Source: Osmia lignaria lignaria (taxonomy: Eukaryota; Arthropoda; Insecta; Hymenoptera; Megachilidae). From it: 64,000 bases of DNA. The first letter of the stretch is position 1. Every line of letters starts with the position of its first letter. Of this stretch, positions 1 through 13,180 are shown in pieces. Where the stretch lies: assembly GCF_051020975.1 (NCBI RefSeq), contig NW_027478166.1:11347501-11411500 (forward strand). The letters are read 5' to 3'. Under the pieces are notes generated by a model, which was given only the letters and a program-made list of their open reading frames with translations, was not told where the DNA came from and did not search any database. Made by a program: the position numbers and the translations under genes.

Positions 1-1154
1 TCCAGCTTAGCTGTGCAGAGGAAGAACAACAAGAAGAAGAAATATCTCGAAATATGTCCGTCAGGCCAGTTCCTTTGAGCTGAATCTGCAAATATCTCGG
101 AAACGAAGCGAGCTATGGCAAAATGTTAAGAGACGTTTTTTGTAGAGAATTATGTTTCCTACAATTTATGTTCTATGATATTTTTTGATCAGAAGCGTAG
201 TTTTCGAGATATATCGAGATATTTAAAAGTTCCGAAGCCGCACCAACATAATAGAGATACAGAAACACCGTGGCCCCTTTCTTTGAGATAACTCTGCACT
301 ATTGCGAGCTGCAAATGCCACTTCCAGCTTAGCTGTGCAGAAGGAGAACAACAAGAAGAAGAAATATCTCGAAATATGTCCGTCAGGCCCCTTCCCTTGA
401 GATAAATCTGCAAATATCTCGGAAACGAAGAGAGCTATGGCAAAATGTTAAGAGACCTTTTTTGCAGAGAATTAAGTTTCCTACTTTTTATGTTATATGA
501 TATTTTTTGATCAGAAGCGTAGTTTTCGAGATATATCGAGATATTTAAAAGTTCCGAAGCCGCACCAACATAATAGAGATACAGAAACACCGTGGCCCCT
601 TTCTTTGAGATAACTCTGCACTCGTGCGAGCCGCAAATGCCACTTCCAGCTTAGCTGTGCAGAAGAAGAACAACAAGAAGAAGAAATATCTCGAAATATG
701 TCCGTCAGGCCCCTTCCCTTGAGATAAATCTGGAAATATCTCGGAAACGAAGCGAGCTATGGCAAAATCTTAAGAGACCTTTTTTGTAGAGAATTATGTT
801 TCCTACTTTTTATGTTCTATGATATTTTTTGATCAGACCCGTAGTTCTCGAGATATATCAAGATATTTAAAAGTTCCGAAGCCGCACCAACATAATAGAG
901 ATACAGAAACACCGTGGCCCCTTTCTTTGAGATATCTCTGCACTATTGCGAGCTGCAAATGCCACTTCCAGCTTAGCTGTGCAGAAGAAGAACAACAAGA
1001 AGAAGAAATATCTCGAAATATGTCCGTCAGGCCCCTTCCCTTGACATAAATCTGCAAATATCTCGGAAACGAAGCGAGCTATGGCAAAATGTTAAGAGAC
1101 CTTATTTGTAGAGAATTAAGTTTCCTACTTTTTACGTTCTATGATATTTTTTGA

Positions 1155-1476
1155 TCAGATGCGTAGTTCTCGAGATATATCAAGATATTTAAAAGTTCCG
1201 AAGCCGCACCAACATAATAGAGATACAGAAACACCGTGGCCCCTTTCTTTGAGATAACTCTGCACTATTGCGAGCTGTAAATGCCACTTCCAGCTTAGCT
1301 GTGCAGAAGAAGAACAACAAGAAGAAGAAATATCTCGAAATATGTCCGTCAGGCCCCTTCCCTTGAGATACATATGCAAATATCTCGGAAACGAAGCGAG
1401 CTATCGCAAAATGTTAAGAGACCTTTCTTGTAGAGAATTAAGTTTCCTACTTTTTATGTTCTATGATATTTTTTGA
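1155..1476. repeat. Representative 322-bp satellite monomer
   Basis: One monomer in an arbitrary phase, chosen to describe the unit. In plus-strand order it has: an XhoI-type CTCGAG palindrome fused to GATATATC; AT-rich ATATTTAAAA; GTTCCGAAGCCGCACC; GGCCCCTTTCTTTGAGATAACTCTGCA in shortened form; a GAA/CAA purine-rich tract; ATATCTCGAAATAT; a second GGCCCCTT...TTGAGATAA copy; ATATCTCGGAAACGAAGCGAGC; and an AT-rich stretch with TGATATTTTTTGATCA. The two GGCCCCTT segments are an internal direct repeat. Several short dyads are present (CTCGAG, GATATATC, TTTAAA, TGATCA). No CENP-B box is seen. Confidence 0.9.
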
Positions 1477-4400
1477 TCAGATGCGTAGTTCTCGAGATAT
1501 ATCAAGATATTTAAAAGTTCCGAAGCCGCACCAACATAATAGAGATACAGAAACACCGTGGCCCCTTTCTTTGAGATAACTCTGCACTATTGCGAGCTGC
1601 AAATGCCACTTCCAGCTTAGCTGTGCAGAGGAAGAACAACAAGAAGAAGAAATATCTCGAAATATGTCCGTCAGGCCAGTTCCTTTGAGCTGAATCTGCA
1701 AATATCTCGGAAACGAAGCGAGCTATGGCAAAATGTTAAGAGACGTTTTTTGTAGAGAATTATGTTTCCTACAATTTATGTTCTATGATATTTTTTGATC
1801 AGAAGCGTAGTTTTCGAGATATATCGAGATATTTAAAAGTTCCGAAGCCGCACCAACATAATAGAGATACAGAAACACCGTGGCCCCTTTCTTTGAGATA
1901 ACTCTGCACTAGTGCGAGCCGCAAATGCCACTTCCAGCCTAGCTGTGCAGAAGAAGAACAACAAGAAGAACAAATATCTCGAAATATATCCGTCAGGCCC
2001 CTTCCCTTGAGATAAATCTGCAAATATCTCGGAAACGAAGCGAGCTATGGCAAAATGTTAAGAGACCTTTTTTGTAGAGAATTAAGTTTCCTACTTTTTA
2101 TGTTCTATGATATTTTTTGATCAGATGCGTAGTTCTCGAGATATATCAAGATATTTAAAAGTTCCGAAGCCGCACCAACATAATAGAGATACAGAAACAC
2201 CGTGGCCCCTTTCTTTGAGATAACTCTGCACTATTGCGAGCTGCAAATGCCACTTCCAGCTTAGCTGTGCAGAAGAAGAACAACAAGAAGAAGAAATATC
2301 TCGAAATATGTCCGTCAGGCCCCTTCCCTTGAGATAAATCTGCAAATATCTCGGAAACGTTGAGAGCTATGGCAAAATGTTAAGAGACCTTTTTTGTAGA
2401 GAATTAAGTTTCCTACTTTTTATGTTCTATGATATTTTTTGATCAGATGCGTAGTTCTCGAGATATATCAAGATATTTAAAAGTTCCGAAGCCGCACCAA
2501 CATAATAGAGATACAGAAACACCGTGGCCCCTTTCTTTCAGATAACTATGCACTATTGCGAGCTGCAAATGCCACTTCCAGCTTAGCTGTGCAGAAGAAC
2601 AACAAGAAGAAGAAATATCTCGAAATATGTCCGTCAGGCCCCTTCCCTTGAGATATATCTGCAAATATCTCGGAAACGAAGCGAGCTATGGCAAAATGTT
2701 AAGAGACCTTTTTTGTAGAGAATTCTGTTTCCTACAATTTATGTTCTATGATATTTTTTGATCAGAAGCGTAGTTTTCGAGATATATCGAGATATTTAAA
2801 AGTTCCGAAGCCGCACCAACATAATAGAGATACAGAAACACCGTGGCCCCTTTCTTTGAGATAACTCTGCACTACTGCGAGCCGCAAATGCCACTTCCAG
2901 CTTAGCTGTGCAGAAGAAGAACAACATGAAGAAGAAATATCTCGAAATATGTCCGTCAGGCCCCTTCCCTTGAGATAAATCTGCAAATATCTCGGAAACG
3001 AAGCGAGCTATGGCAAAATGTTAAGAGACGTTTTTTATAGAGAATTATGTTTCCTACAATTTATGTTCTATGATATTTTTTGACCAGGAAGCGTAGTTTT
3101 CGAGATATATCCAGATATTTAAAAGTTCCGAAGCCGCACCAACATAATAGGGATACAGAAACACCGTGGCCCCTTTCTTTGAGATAACTCTGCACTATTG
3201 CGAGCTGGAAATGCCACTTCCAGTTTAGCTGTGCAGAAGAAGAACAACAAGAAGAAGAAATATCTCGAAATATGTCCGTTAGGCCCCTTCCCGTGAGATA
3301 AATCTGCAAACATCTCGGAAACGAAGCGAGCTATGGCAAAATGTTAAGAGACCTCTTTTGTATAGAATTAAGTTTCCTACTTTTTATGTTCTATGATATT
3401 TTTTGATCAGATGCGTAGTTCTCGAGATATATCAAGATATTTAAAAGTTCCGAAGCCGCACCAACATAATAGAGATACAGAAACACCGTGGCCCCTTTCT
3501 TTGAGATAACTCTGCACTATTGCGAGCTGCAAATGCCACTTCCAGCTTAGCTGTGCAGAAGAAGAACAACAAGAAGAAGAAATATCTCGAAATATGTCCG
3601 TCAGGCCCCTTCCCTTGAGATAAATCTGCAAATATCTCGGAAACGAAGAGAGCTATGGCAAAATGTTAAGAGACTTTTTTTGTAGAGAATTAAGTTTCCT
3701 ACTTTTTATGTTCTATGATATTTTTTGATCTGATGCGTAGTTCTCGAGATATATCAAGATATTTAAAAGTTCCGAAGCCGCACCAACATAATAGAGATAC
3801 AGAAACACCGTGGCCCCTTTCTTTGAGATAACTCTGCACTATTGCGAGCTGGGAATGCCACTTCCAGCTTAGCTGTGCAGAAGAAGAACAACAAGAAGAA
3901 GAAATATCTCGAAATATGTCCGTCAGGCCCCTTCCCTTGAGATATATCAGCAAATATCTCGGAAACGAAGCGAGCTATGGCAAAATGTTAAGAGACCTTT
4001 TTTGTAGAGAATTATGTTTCCTACAATTTATGTTCTATGATATTTTTTGATCAGAAGCGTAGTTTTCGAGATACATCGAGATATTTAAAAGTTCCGAAGC
4101 CGCACAAACATAATAGAGATACAGAAACACCGTGGCCCCTTTCTTTGAGATAACTCTGCACTATTGCGAGCTGGAAATGCCACTTCCAGTTTAGCTGTGC
4201 AGAAGAAGAACAACAAGAAGAAGAAATATCTCGAAATATGTCCGTTAGGCCCCTTCCCGTGAGATAAATCTGCAAACATCTCGGAAACGAAGCGAGCTAT
4301 GGCAAAATGTTAAGAGACCTCTTTTGTATAGAATTAAGTTTCCTACTTTTTATGTTCTATGATATTTTTTGATCAGATGCGTAGTTCTCGAGATATATCA

Positions 4401-7400
4401 AGATATTTAAAAGTTCCGAAGCCGCACCAACATAATAGAGATACAGAAACACCGTGGCCCCTTTCTTTGAGATAACTCTGCACTATTGCGAGCTGCAAAT
4501 GCCACTTCCAGCTTAGCTGTGCAGAAGAAGAACAACAAGAAGAAGAAATATCTCGAAATATGTCCGTCAGGCCCCTTCCCTTGAGATAAATCTGCAAATA
4601 TCTCGGAAACGAAGAGAGCTATGGCAAAATGTTAAGAGACCTTTTTTGTAGAGAATTAAGTTTCCCACTTTTTATGTTCTATGATATTTTTTGATCAGAT
4701 GCGTAGTTCTCGAGATATATCAAGATATTTAAAAGTTCCGAAGCCGCACCAACATAATAGAGATACAGAAACACCGTGGCCCCTTTCCTTCAGATAACTA
4801 TGCACTATTGCGAGCTGCAAATGCCACTTCCAGCTTAGCTGTGCAGAAGAACAACAAGAAGAAGAAATATCTCGAAATATGTCCGTCAGGCCCCTTCCCT
4901 TGAGATAAATCTGCAAATATCTCGGAAACGAAGAGAGCTATGGCAAAATGTTAAGAGACATTTTTTGTAGAGAATTCAGTTTCCTACTTTTTATGTTCTA
5001 TGATATTTTTTGATCTGATGCGTAGTTCTCGAGATATATCAAGATATTTAAAAGTTCCGAAGCCGCACCAACATAATAGAGATACAGAAACACCGTGGCC
5101 CCTTTCTTTGAGATAACTCTGCACTATTGCGAGCTGGGAATGCCACTTCCAGCTTAGCTGTGCAGAAGAAGAACAACAAGAAGAAGAAATATCTCGAAAT
5201 ATGTCCGTCAGGCCCCTTCCCTTGAGATATATCAGCAAATATCTCGGAAACGAAGCGAGCTATGGCAAAATGTTAAGAGACCTTTTTTGTAGAGAATTAT
5301 GTTTCCTACAATTTATGTTCTATGATATTTTTTGATCAGAAGCGTAGTTTTCGAGATACATCGAGATATTTAAAAGTTCCGAAGCCGCACAAACATAATA
5401 GAGATACAGAAACACCGTGGCCCCTTTCTTTGAGATAACTCTGCACTAGTGCGAGCCGCAAATGCCACTTCCAGCTTAGCTGTGCAGAAGAACAACAAGA
5501 AGAAGAAATATCTCGAAATATGTCCGTCAGGCCCCTTCCCTTGAGATAAATCTGCAAATATCTCGGAAACGAAGAGAGCTATGGCAAAATGTTAAGAGAC
5601 TTTTTTTGTAGAGAATTAAGTTTCCTACTTTTTATGTTCTATGATATTTTTTGATCTGATGCCTAGTTCTCGAGATATATCAAGATATTTAAAAGTTCCG
5701 AAGCCGCACCAACATAATAGAGATACAGAAACACCGTGGCCCCTTTCTTTGAGATAACTCTGCACTATTGCGAGCTGGGAATGCCACTTCCAGCTTAGCT
5801 GTGCAGAAGAAGAACAACAAGAAGAAGAAATATCTCGAAATATGTCCGTCAGGCCCCTTCCCTTGAGATATATCAGCAAATATCTCGGAAACGAAGCGAG
5901 CTATGGCAAAATGTTAAGAGACCTTTTTTGTAGAGAATTATGTTTCCTACAATTTATGTTCTATGATATTTTTTGATCAGAAGCGTAGTTTTCGAGATAC
6001 ATCGAGATATTTAAAAGTTCCGAAGCCGCACAAACATAATAGAGATACAGAAACACCGTGGCCCCTTTCTTTGAGATAACTCTGCACTAGTGCGAGCCGC
6101 AAATGCCACTTCCAGCTTAGCTGTGCAGAAGAAGAACAACAAGAAGAAGAAATATCTCGAAATATGTCCGTCTGCCCCTTCCCTTGAGATAATTCTGCAA
6201 ATATCTCGGAAACGAAGCGAGCTATGGCAAAATGTTAAGAGACCTTTTTGTAGAGAATTAAGTTTCCTACTTTTTATGTTCTATGATATTTTTTGATCAG
6301 ATGCGTAGTTCTCGAGATATATCAAGATATTTAAAAGTTCCGAAGCCGCACCAACATAATAGAGATACAGAAACACCGTGGCCCCTTTCTTTGAGATAAC
6401 TCTGCACTATTGCGAGCTGCAAATGCCACTTCCAGCTTAGCTGTGCAGAGGAAGAACAACAAGAAGAAGAAATATCTCGAAATATGTCCGTCAGGCCAGT
6501 TCCTTTGAGCTGAATCTGCAAATATCTCGGAAACGAAGCGAGCTATGACAAAATGTTAAGAGACGTTTTTTATAGAGAATTATGTTTCCTACAATTTATG
6601 TTCTATGATATTTTTTGATCAGAAGCGTAGTTTTCGAGATATATCGAGATATTTAAAAGTTCCGAAGCCGCACCAACATAATAGGAATACAGAAACACCG
6701 TGGCCCCTTTCTTTGAGATAACTCTGCACTAGTGCGAGCCGCAAATGCCACTTCCAGCTTAGCTGTGCAGAAGAAGAACAACAAGAAGAAGAAATATCTC
6801 GAAATATGTCCGTCAGGCCCCTTCCCTTGAGATAAATCTGCAAATATCTCGGAAACGAAGCGAGCTATGGCAAAATGTTAAGAGACCTTTTTTGTAGAGA
6901 ATTAAGTTTCCTACTTTTTATGTTCTATGATATTTTTTGATCAGATGCGTAGTTCTCGAGATATATCAAGATATTTAAAAGTTCCGAAGCCGCACCAACA
7001 TAATAGAGATACAGAAACACCGTGGCCCCTTTCTTTGAGATAACTCTGCACTATTGCGAGCTGCAAATGCCACTTCCAGATTAGCTGTGCAGAGGAAGAA
7101 CAACAAGAAGAAGAAGTATCTCGAAATATGTCCGTCAGGCCAGTTCCTTTGAGCTGAATCTGCAAATATCTCGGAAACGAAGCGAGCTATGGCAAAATGT
7201 TAAGAGACCTCTTTTGTAGAGAATTAGGTTTCCTACTTTTTATGTTCTATGATATTTTTTGATCAGATGCGTAGTTCTCGAGATATATCAAGATATTTAA
7301 AAGTTCCGAAGCCGCACCAACATAATAGAGATACAGAAACACCGTGGCCCCTTTCTTTGAGATAACTCTGCACTATTGCGAGCTGCAAATGCCACTTCCA

Positions 7401-10400
7401 GCTTAGCTGTGCAGAAGAAGAACAACAAGAAGAAGAAATATCTCGAAATATGTCCGTCAGGCCCCTTCCCTTGAGATAAATCTGCAAATATCTCGGAAAC
7501 GAAGAGAGCTATGGCAAAATGTTAAGAGACCTTTTTTGTAGAGAATTAAGTTTCCTACTTTTTATGTTGTATGATATTTTTTGATCAGATGCGTAGTTCT
7601 CGAGATATATCAAGATATTTAAAAGTGCCGAAGCCGCACCAACATAATAGAGACACAGAAACACCGTGGCCCCTTTCTTTCAGATAACTATGCACTATTG
7701 CGAGCTGCAAATGCCACTTCCAGCTTAGCTGTGCAGAAGAACAACAAGAAGAAGAAATATCTCGAAATATGTCCGTCAGGCCCCTTCCCTTGAGATAAAT
7801 CTGCAAATATCTCGGAAACGAAGAGAGCTATGGCAAAATGTTAAGAGACTTTTTTTGTAGAGAATTAAGTTTCCTACTTTTTATGTTCTATGATATTTTT
7901 TGATCTGATGCGTAGTTCTCGAGATATATCAAGATATTTAAAAGTTCCGAAGCCGCACCAACATAATAGAGATACAGAAACACCGTGGCCCCTTTCTTTG
8001 AGATAACTCTGCACTATTGCGAGCTGGGAATGCCACTTCCAGCTTAGCTGTGCAGAAGAAGAACAACAAGAAGAAGAAATATCTCGAAATATGTCCGTCA
8101 GGCCCCTTCCCTTGAGATATATCAGCAAATATCTCGGAAACGAAGCGAGCTATGGCAAAATGTTAAGAGACCTTTTTTGTAGAGAATTATGTTTCCTACA
8201 ATTTATGTTCTATGATATTTTTTGATCAGAAGCGTAGTTTTCGAGATATATCGAGATATTTAAAAGTTCCGAAGCCGCACCAACATAATAGAGATACAGA
8301 AACACCGTGGCCCCTTTCTTTGAGATAACTGTGCACTAGTGCGAGCCGCAAATGCCACTTCCAGCTTAGCTGTGCAGAAGAAGAACAACAAGAAGAAGAA
8401 ATATCTCGAAATATGTCCGTCAGGCCAGTTCCTTTGAGCTGAATCTGCAAATATCTCGGAAACGAAGCGAGCTATGGCAAAATGTTAAGAGACGTTTTTT
8501 GTAGAGAATTATGTTTCCTACAATTTATGTTCTATGATATTTTTTGATCAGAAGCGTAGTTTTCGAGATATATCGAGATATTTAAAAGTTCCGAAGCCGC
8601 ACCAACATAATAGAGATACAGAAACACCGTGGCCCCTTTCTTTGAGATAACTCTGCACTATTGCGAGCTGCAAATGCCACTTCCAGCTTAGCTGTGCAGA
8701 AGAAGAACAACAAGAAGAAGAAATATCTCGAAATATGTCCGTCAGGCCCCTTCCCTTGAGATAAATCTGCAAATATCTCGGAAACGAAGAGAGCTATGGC
8801 AAAATGTTAAGAGACCTTTTTTGTAGAGAATTAAGTTTCCTACTTTTCATGTTCCATGATATTTTTTGATCAGATGCGTAGTTCTCGAGATATATCAAGA
8901 TATTTAAAAGATCCGAAGCCGCACCAACATAATAGAGATACAGAAACACCGTGGCCCCTTTCTTTGAGATAACTCTGCACTATTGCGAGCTGTAAATGCC
9001 ACTTCCAGCTTAGCTGTGCAGAAGAAGAACAACAAGAAGAAGAAATATCTCGAAATATGTCCGTCAGGCCCCTTCCCTTGAGATATATCTGCAAATATCT
9101 CGGAAACGAAGCGAGCTATGGCAAAATATTAAGAGACCTTTTTTGTAGAGAATTATGTTTCCTACAATTTATGTTCTATGATATTTTTTGATCTGATGCG
9201 TAGTTCTCGAGATATATCAAGATATTTAAAAGTTCCGAAGCCGCACCAACATAATAGAGATACAGAAACACCGTGGCCCCTTTCTTTGAGATAACTCTGC
9301 ACTAGTGCGAGCCGCAAATGCAACTTCCAGCTTAGCTGTGCAGAAGAAGAACAACAAGAAGAAGAAATATCTCGAAATATATCCGTCAGGCCCCTTCCCT
9401 TGAGATAAATCTGCAAATATCTCGGAAACGAAGCGAGCTATGGCAAAATGTTAAGAGACCTTTTTGTAGAGAATTAAGTTTCCTACTTTTTATGTTCTAT
9501 GATATTTTTTGATCAGATGCGTAGTTCTCGAGATATATCAAGATATTTAAAAGTTCCGAAGCCGCACCAACATAATAGAGATACAGAAACACCGTGGCCC
9601 CTTTCTTTGAGATAACTCTGCACTATTGCGAGCTGCAAATGCCACTTCCAGCTTAGCTGTGCAGAGGAAGAACAAGAAGAAGAAGAAATATCTCGAAATA
9701 TGTCCGTCAGGCCAGTTCCTTTGAGCTGAATCTGCAAATATCTCGGAAACGAAGCGAGCTATGACAAAATGTAAAGAGACGTTTTTTATAGAGAATTATG
9801 TTTCCTACAATTTATGTTCTATGATATTTTTTGATCAGAAGCGTAGTTTTCGAGATATATCGAGATATTTAAAAGTTCCGAAGCCGCACCAACATAATAG
9901 GGATACAGAAACACCGTGGCCCCTTTCTTTGAGATAACTCTGCACTAGTGCGAGCCGCAAATGCCACTTCCAGCTTAGCTGTGCAGAAGAAGAACAACAA
10001 GAAGAAGAAATATCTCGAAATATGTCCGTCAGGCCCCTTCCCTTGAGATAAATCTGCAAATATCTCGGAAACGAAGCGAGCTATGGCAAAATGTTAAGAG
10101 ACCCTTTTTGTAGAGAATTATGTTTCCTACAATTTATGTTCTATGATATTTTTTGATCAGAAGCGTAGTTTTCGAGATACATCGAGATATTTAAAAGTTC
10201 CGAAGCCGCACCAACATAATAGAGATACAGAAACACCGTGGCCCCTTTCTTTGAGATAACTCTGCACTAGTGCGAGCCGCAAATGCCACTTCCAGCTTAG
10301 CTGTGCAGAAGAAGAACAACAAGAAGAAGAAATATCTCGAAATATGTCCGTCAGGCCCCTTCCCTTGAGATAAATCTGCAAATATCTCGGAAACGAAGCG

Positions 10401-12298
10401 AGCTATGGCAAAATGTTAAGAGACCTTTTTTGTAGAGAATTAAGTTTCCTACTTTTTATGTTCTATGATATTTTTTGATCAGATGCGTAGTTCTCGAGAT
10501 ATATCAAGATATTTAAAAGTTCCGAAGCCGCACCAACATAATAGAGATACAGAAACACCGTGGCCCCTTTCTTTGACATAACTCTGCACTATTGCGAGCT
10601 GCAAATGCCACTTCCAGATTAGCTGTGCAGAGGAAGAACAACAAGAAGAAGAAATATCTCGAAATATGTCCGTCAGGCCAGTTCCTTTGAGCTGAATCTG
10701 CAAATATCTCGGAAACCAAGCGAGCTATGGCAAAATGTTAAGAGACGTTTTTTATAGATAATTATGTTTCCTACAATTTATGTTCTATGATATTTTTTGA
10801 TCAGAAGCGTAGTTTTCGAGATATATCGAGATATTTAAAAGTTCCGAAGCCGCACCAACATAATAGGGATACAGAAACACCGTGGCCCCTTTCTTTGAGA
10901 TAACTCTGCACTAGTGCGAGCCGCAAATGCCACTTCCAGCTTAGCTGTGCAGAAGAAGAACAACAAGAAGAAGAAATATCTCGAAATATGTCCGTCAGGC
11001 CCCTTCCCTTGAGATAAATCTGCAAATATCTCGGAAACGAAGCGAGCTATGGCAAAATGTTAAGAGACCTTTTTTGTAGAGAATTATGTTTCCTACAATT
11101 TATGTTCTATGATATTTTTTGATCAGAAGCGTAGTTTTCGAGATACATCGAGATATTTAAAAGTTCCGAAGCCGCACCAACATAATAGAGATACAGAAAC
11201 ACCGTGGCCCCTTTCTTTGAGATAACTCTGCACTATTGCGCGCTGGAAATGCCACTTCCAGTTTAGCTGTGCAGAAGAAGAACAACAAGAAGAAGAAATA
11301 TCTCGAAATATGTCCATCAGGACCCTTCCCTTGAGATAAATCTGCAAATATCTCGGAAACGAAGCGAGCTATGGCAAAATGTTAAGAGACCTTTTTTGTA
11401 GAGAATAATGTTTCCTACAATTTACGTTCTATGACATTTTTTGATCAGAAGCGTAGTTTTCGAGATATATCGAGATATTTAAAAGTTCCGAAGCCGCACC
11501 AACATAATAGAGATACAGAAACACCGTGGCCCCTTTCTTTGAGATAACTCTGCACTATTGCGACCTGCAAATGCCACTTCCAGCTCAGCTGTGCAGAAGA
11601 AGAACAACAAGAAGAAGAAATATCTCGAAATATGTCCGTCAGGCCCCTTCCCTTGAGATAAATCTGCAAATATCTCGGAAACGAAGCGAGCTATGGCAAA
11701 ATGTTAAGAGACCTTTTTTGTAGAGAATTAAGTTTCCTACTTTTTATGTTCTATGATATTTTTTGATCAGATGCGTAGTTCTCGAGATATATCAAGATAT
11801 TTAAAAGTTCCGAAGCCGCACCAACATAATAGAGATACAGAAACACCGTGGCCCCTTTCTTTGAGATAACTCTGCACTATTGCGACCTGCAAATGCCACT
11901 TCCAGCTCAGCTGTGCAGAAGAAGAACAACAAGAAGAAGAAATATCTCGAAATATGTCCGTCAGGCCCCTTCCCTTGAGATAAATCTGCAAATATCTCGG
12001 AAACGAAGCGAGCTATGGCAAAATGTTAAGAGACCTTTTTTGTAGAGAATTAAGTTTCCTACTTTTTATGTTCTATGATATTTTTTGATCAGATGCGTAG
12101 TTCTCGAGATATATCAAGATATTTAAAAGTTCCGAAGCCGCACCAACATAATAGAGATACAGAAACACCGTGGCCCCTTTCTTTGAGATAACTCTGCACT
12201 ATTGCGAGCTGCAAATGCCACTTCCAGCTTAGCTGTGCAGAGGAAGAACAACAAGAAGAAGAAGTATCTCGAAATATGTCCGTCAGGCCCGTTCCTTT

Positions 12299-12302
12299 GA
12301 GC
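12299..12302. other. Target site duplication, left copy (GAGC)
   Basis: The four bases left of the LTR are GAGC. In uninterrupted monomers of this class the site reads CCTTTGAGCTGAATC (for example 10684-10698). The bases right of the element read GAGATGAATC, so the duplication is GAGC/GAGA with one mismatch. Four base pairs fits Ty3/gypsy integrases. Confidence 0.7.
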
Positions 12303-13043
12303 TGTTACGTGGCCGACGGCTTGGCAGCGCGCGTGGCTATCAGAGGCTTTCTGATTGGCGGCCGCGTAACTTATTTTATTATCAATACAACCCGAGCGGT
12401 AAGATTGTATTGTGGTGGGAACTGTCACAAGGTTTCACTGGGTTTAAAGGAGAATGCTAATGTGGGTTTGACACAGCAATGTATATATTCTACAATCTTG
12501 GTCTATTACAGATGTTGTTGTCGCGAATATAGGTGTATAATGTGATATATTACCTATTTCCACTATGCTCGGTGTTCACGCACTGGCAATGCGGGGGTGT
12601 TGTGTGTGGTTGATTGTAATGCCAAATAGAAACACGACTCGCGGATTCTATAAGGTGAATGTTGCTCGAAGGGGACTTCAACCCGATCTCACTAATAGTA
12701 ACCAACTCACTACCGTACACGACGTGCTCGACACGAGATGAACTCTGGTACTGCCCCCGATCGTTGGTACGAACGGGTTTATATACTAATTAAGAAGGGT
12801 GGTCTGGTTACTATTCGAGTGATCAGGCTGGGTCCACCTGCCTCTGCGACAGTTTAGAGTGGTTGCATCTGCTATTTGATTACGGCGGACCCATTGCTTT
12901 CCCAAGTGTTTGGTTCTGCTATCGGTGGGCCTTCTGTTTATTACGAGAGTAAATGGTCGGTTTGCCCGAGAGTTTTCCTTTCCAGATGTTTAAGCTTATT
13001 TGAAAGGAGACACGTTTGATAAAAACGGTCTGTCTACGTGACA
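12303..13043 (-). repeat. 3' LTR of the element (downstream in element sense)
   Basis: A 741-bp copy abutting the polypurine tract (13044-13054) on one side and the satellite on the other. On the minus strand it carries AATAAA at 12375-12380, placed to serve as the polyadenylation signal for transcripts entering from the element. Short open frames crossing this LTR on either strand occur in both LTR copies and have no recognisable domains. Confidence 0.95.
12375..12380 (-). terminator. Polyadenylation signal AATAAA in the 3' LTR
   Basis: The minus strand reads AATAAA about 370 nt downstream of the presumed transcription start within the LTR and about 72 nt before the LTR end. This would give a long R and a short U5. 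The same hexamer at 21970-21975 in the upstream LTR would have to be bypassed. Confidence 0.5.
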
Positions 13044-13054
13044 CCTCCCCCCTT
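13044..13054 (-). other. Polypurine tract
   Basis: The minus strand reads AAGGGGGGAGG directly before the first base of the downstream LTR (TGTCACG). This is the expected position and composition for the plus-strand DNA primer of reverse transcription, and it independently confirms the LTR boundary and the element's orientation. Confidence 0.9.
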
Positions 13055-13180
13055 AGATGAAACATCGCGGTAATCGTGATGCTTTCAATTGGAAAGGAAA
13101 ACACTCACTAGAATGTGTTGAAGTTTTGGTGTTGTAATGCAATATGTCGGGTGTTATGTGTGATGTGTGTGTACTTATCG
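13055..13180 (-). other. 3' untranslated segment before the polypurine tract
   Basis: These 126 bp lie between the cysteine-rich ORF and the polypurine tract. I see no open frame of note, hairpin or repeat in them. Confidence 0.5.

Larger units (their letters stand above)
1..12302. repeat. Tandem satellite array, left block (322-bp monomer)
   Basis: About 38 head-to-tail monomers. Landmarks such as the CTCGAGATATATC segment, the GAA/CAA-rich tract and GGCCCCTTCCCTTGAGATAA recur every 322 bp, with 319-bp variants that lack one GAA codon-like triplet (for example near 2598, 4850 and 5490). Monomers differ by scattered substitutions. Two recurrent classes are visible: one with GTTCCTTTGAGCTGAATCTGC at the GGCCCCTT landmark, one with the majority form. 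Variant order is irregular here and I see no stable higher-order period, although short runs recur (3085-4050 resembles 4051-5013). A monomer near 5977-6296 has lost a few bases around 6170. No gene is supported in the block. The array runs off the left edge of the window and ends at the retroelement insertion. Confidence 0.97.

Noticed and set aside
189..413. Roughly 150 open frames of about 74 codons (minus strand) and 65-76 codons (plus strand), one or more per satellite monomer
   Set aside because: They repeat with the satellite period, lie in overlapping frames on both strands, resemble no known domain, and are broken in several amplified monomers. They are by-products of a homogenised repeat.
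1361..1410. CENP-B box in the CGGAAACGAAGCG segment
   Set aside because: The reverse strand gives CTTCGTTTCCGAG, which shares TTCG but lacks the required downstream A and CGGG positions.
1..12302. CRISPR-like array of repeats
   Set aside because: The whole 322-bp unit repeats, with no short repeat plus unique spacer structure, and the setting is eukaryotic.
12276..12545. Open frames crossing both LTRs (also 21823-22140 and minus-strand counterparts)
   Set aside because: They lie within the LTR promoter/U5 region, are antisense or non-conserved in context, and have no recognisable domain. They appear twice only because the LTR is duplicated.
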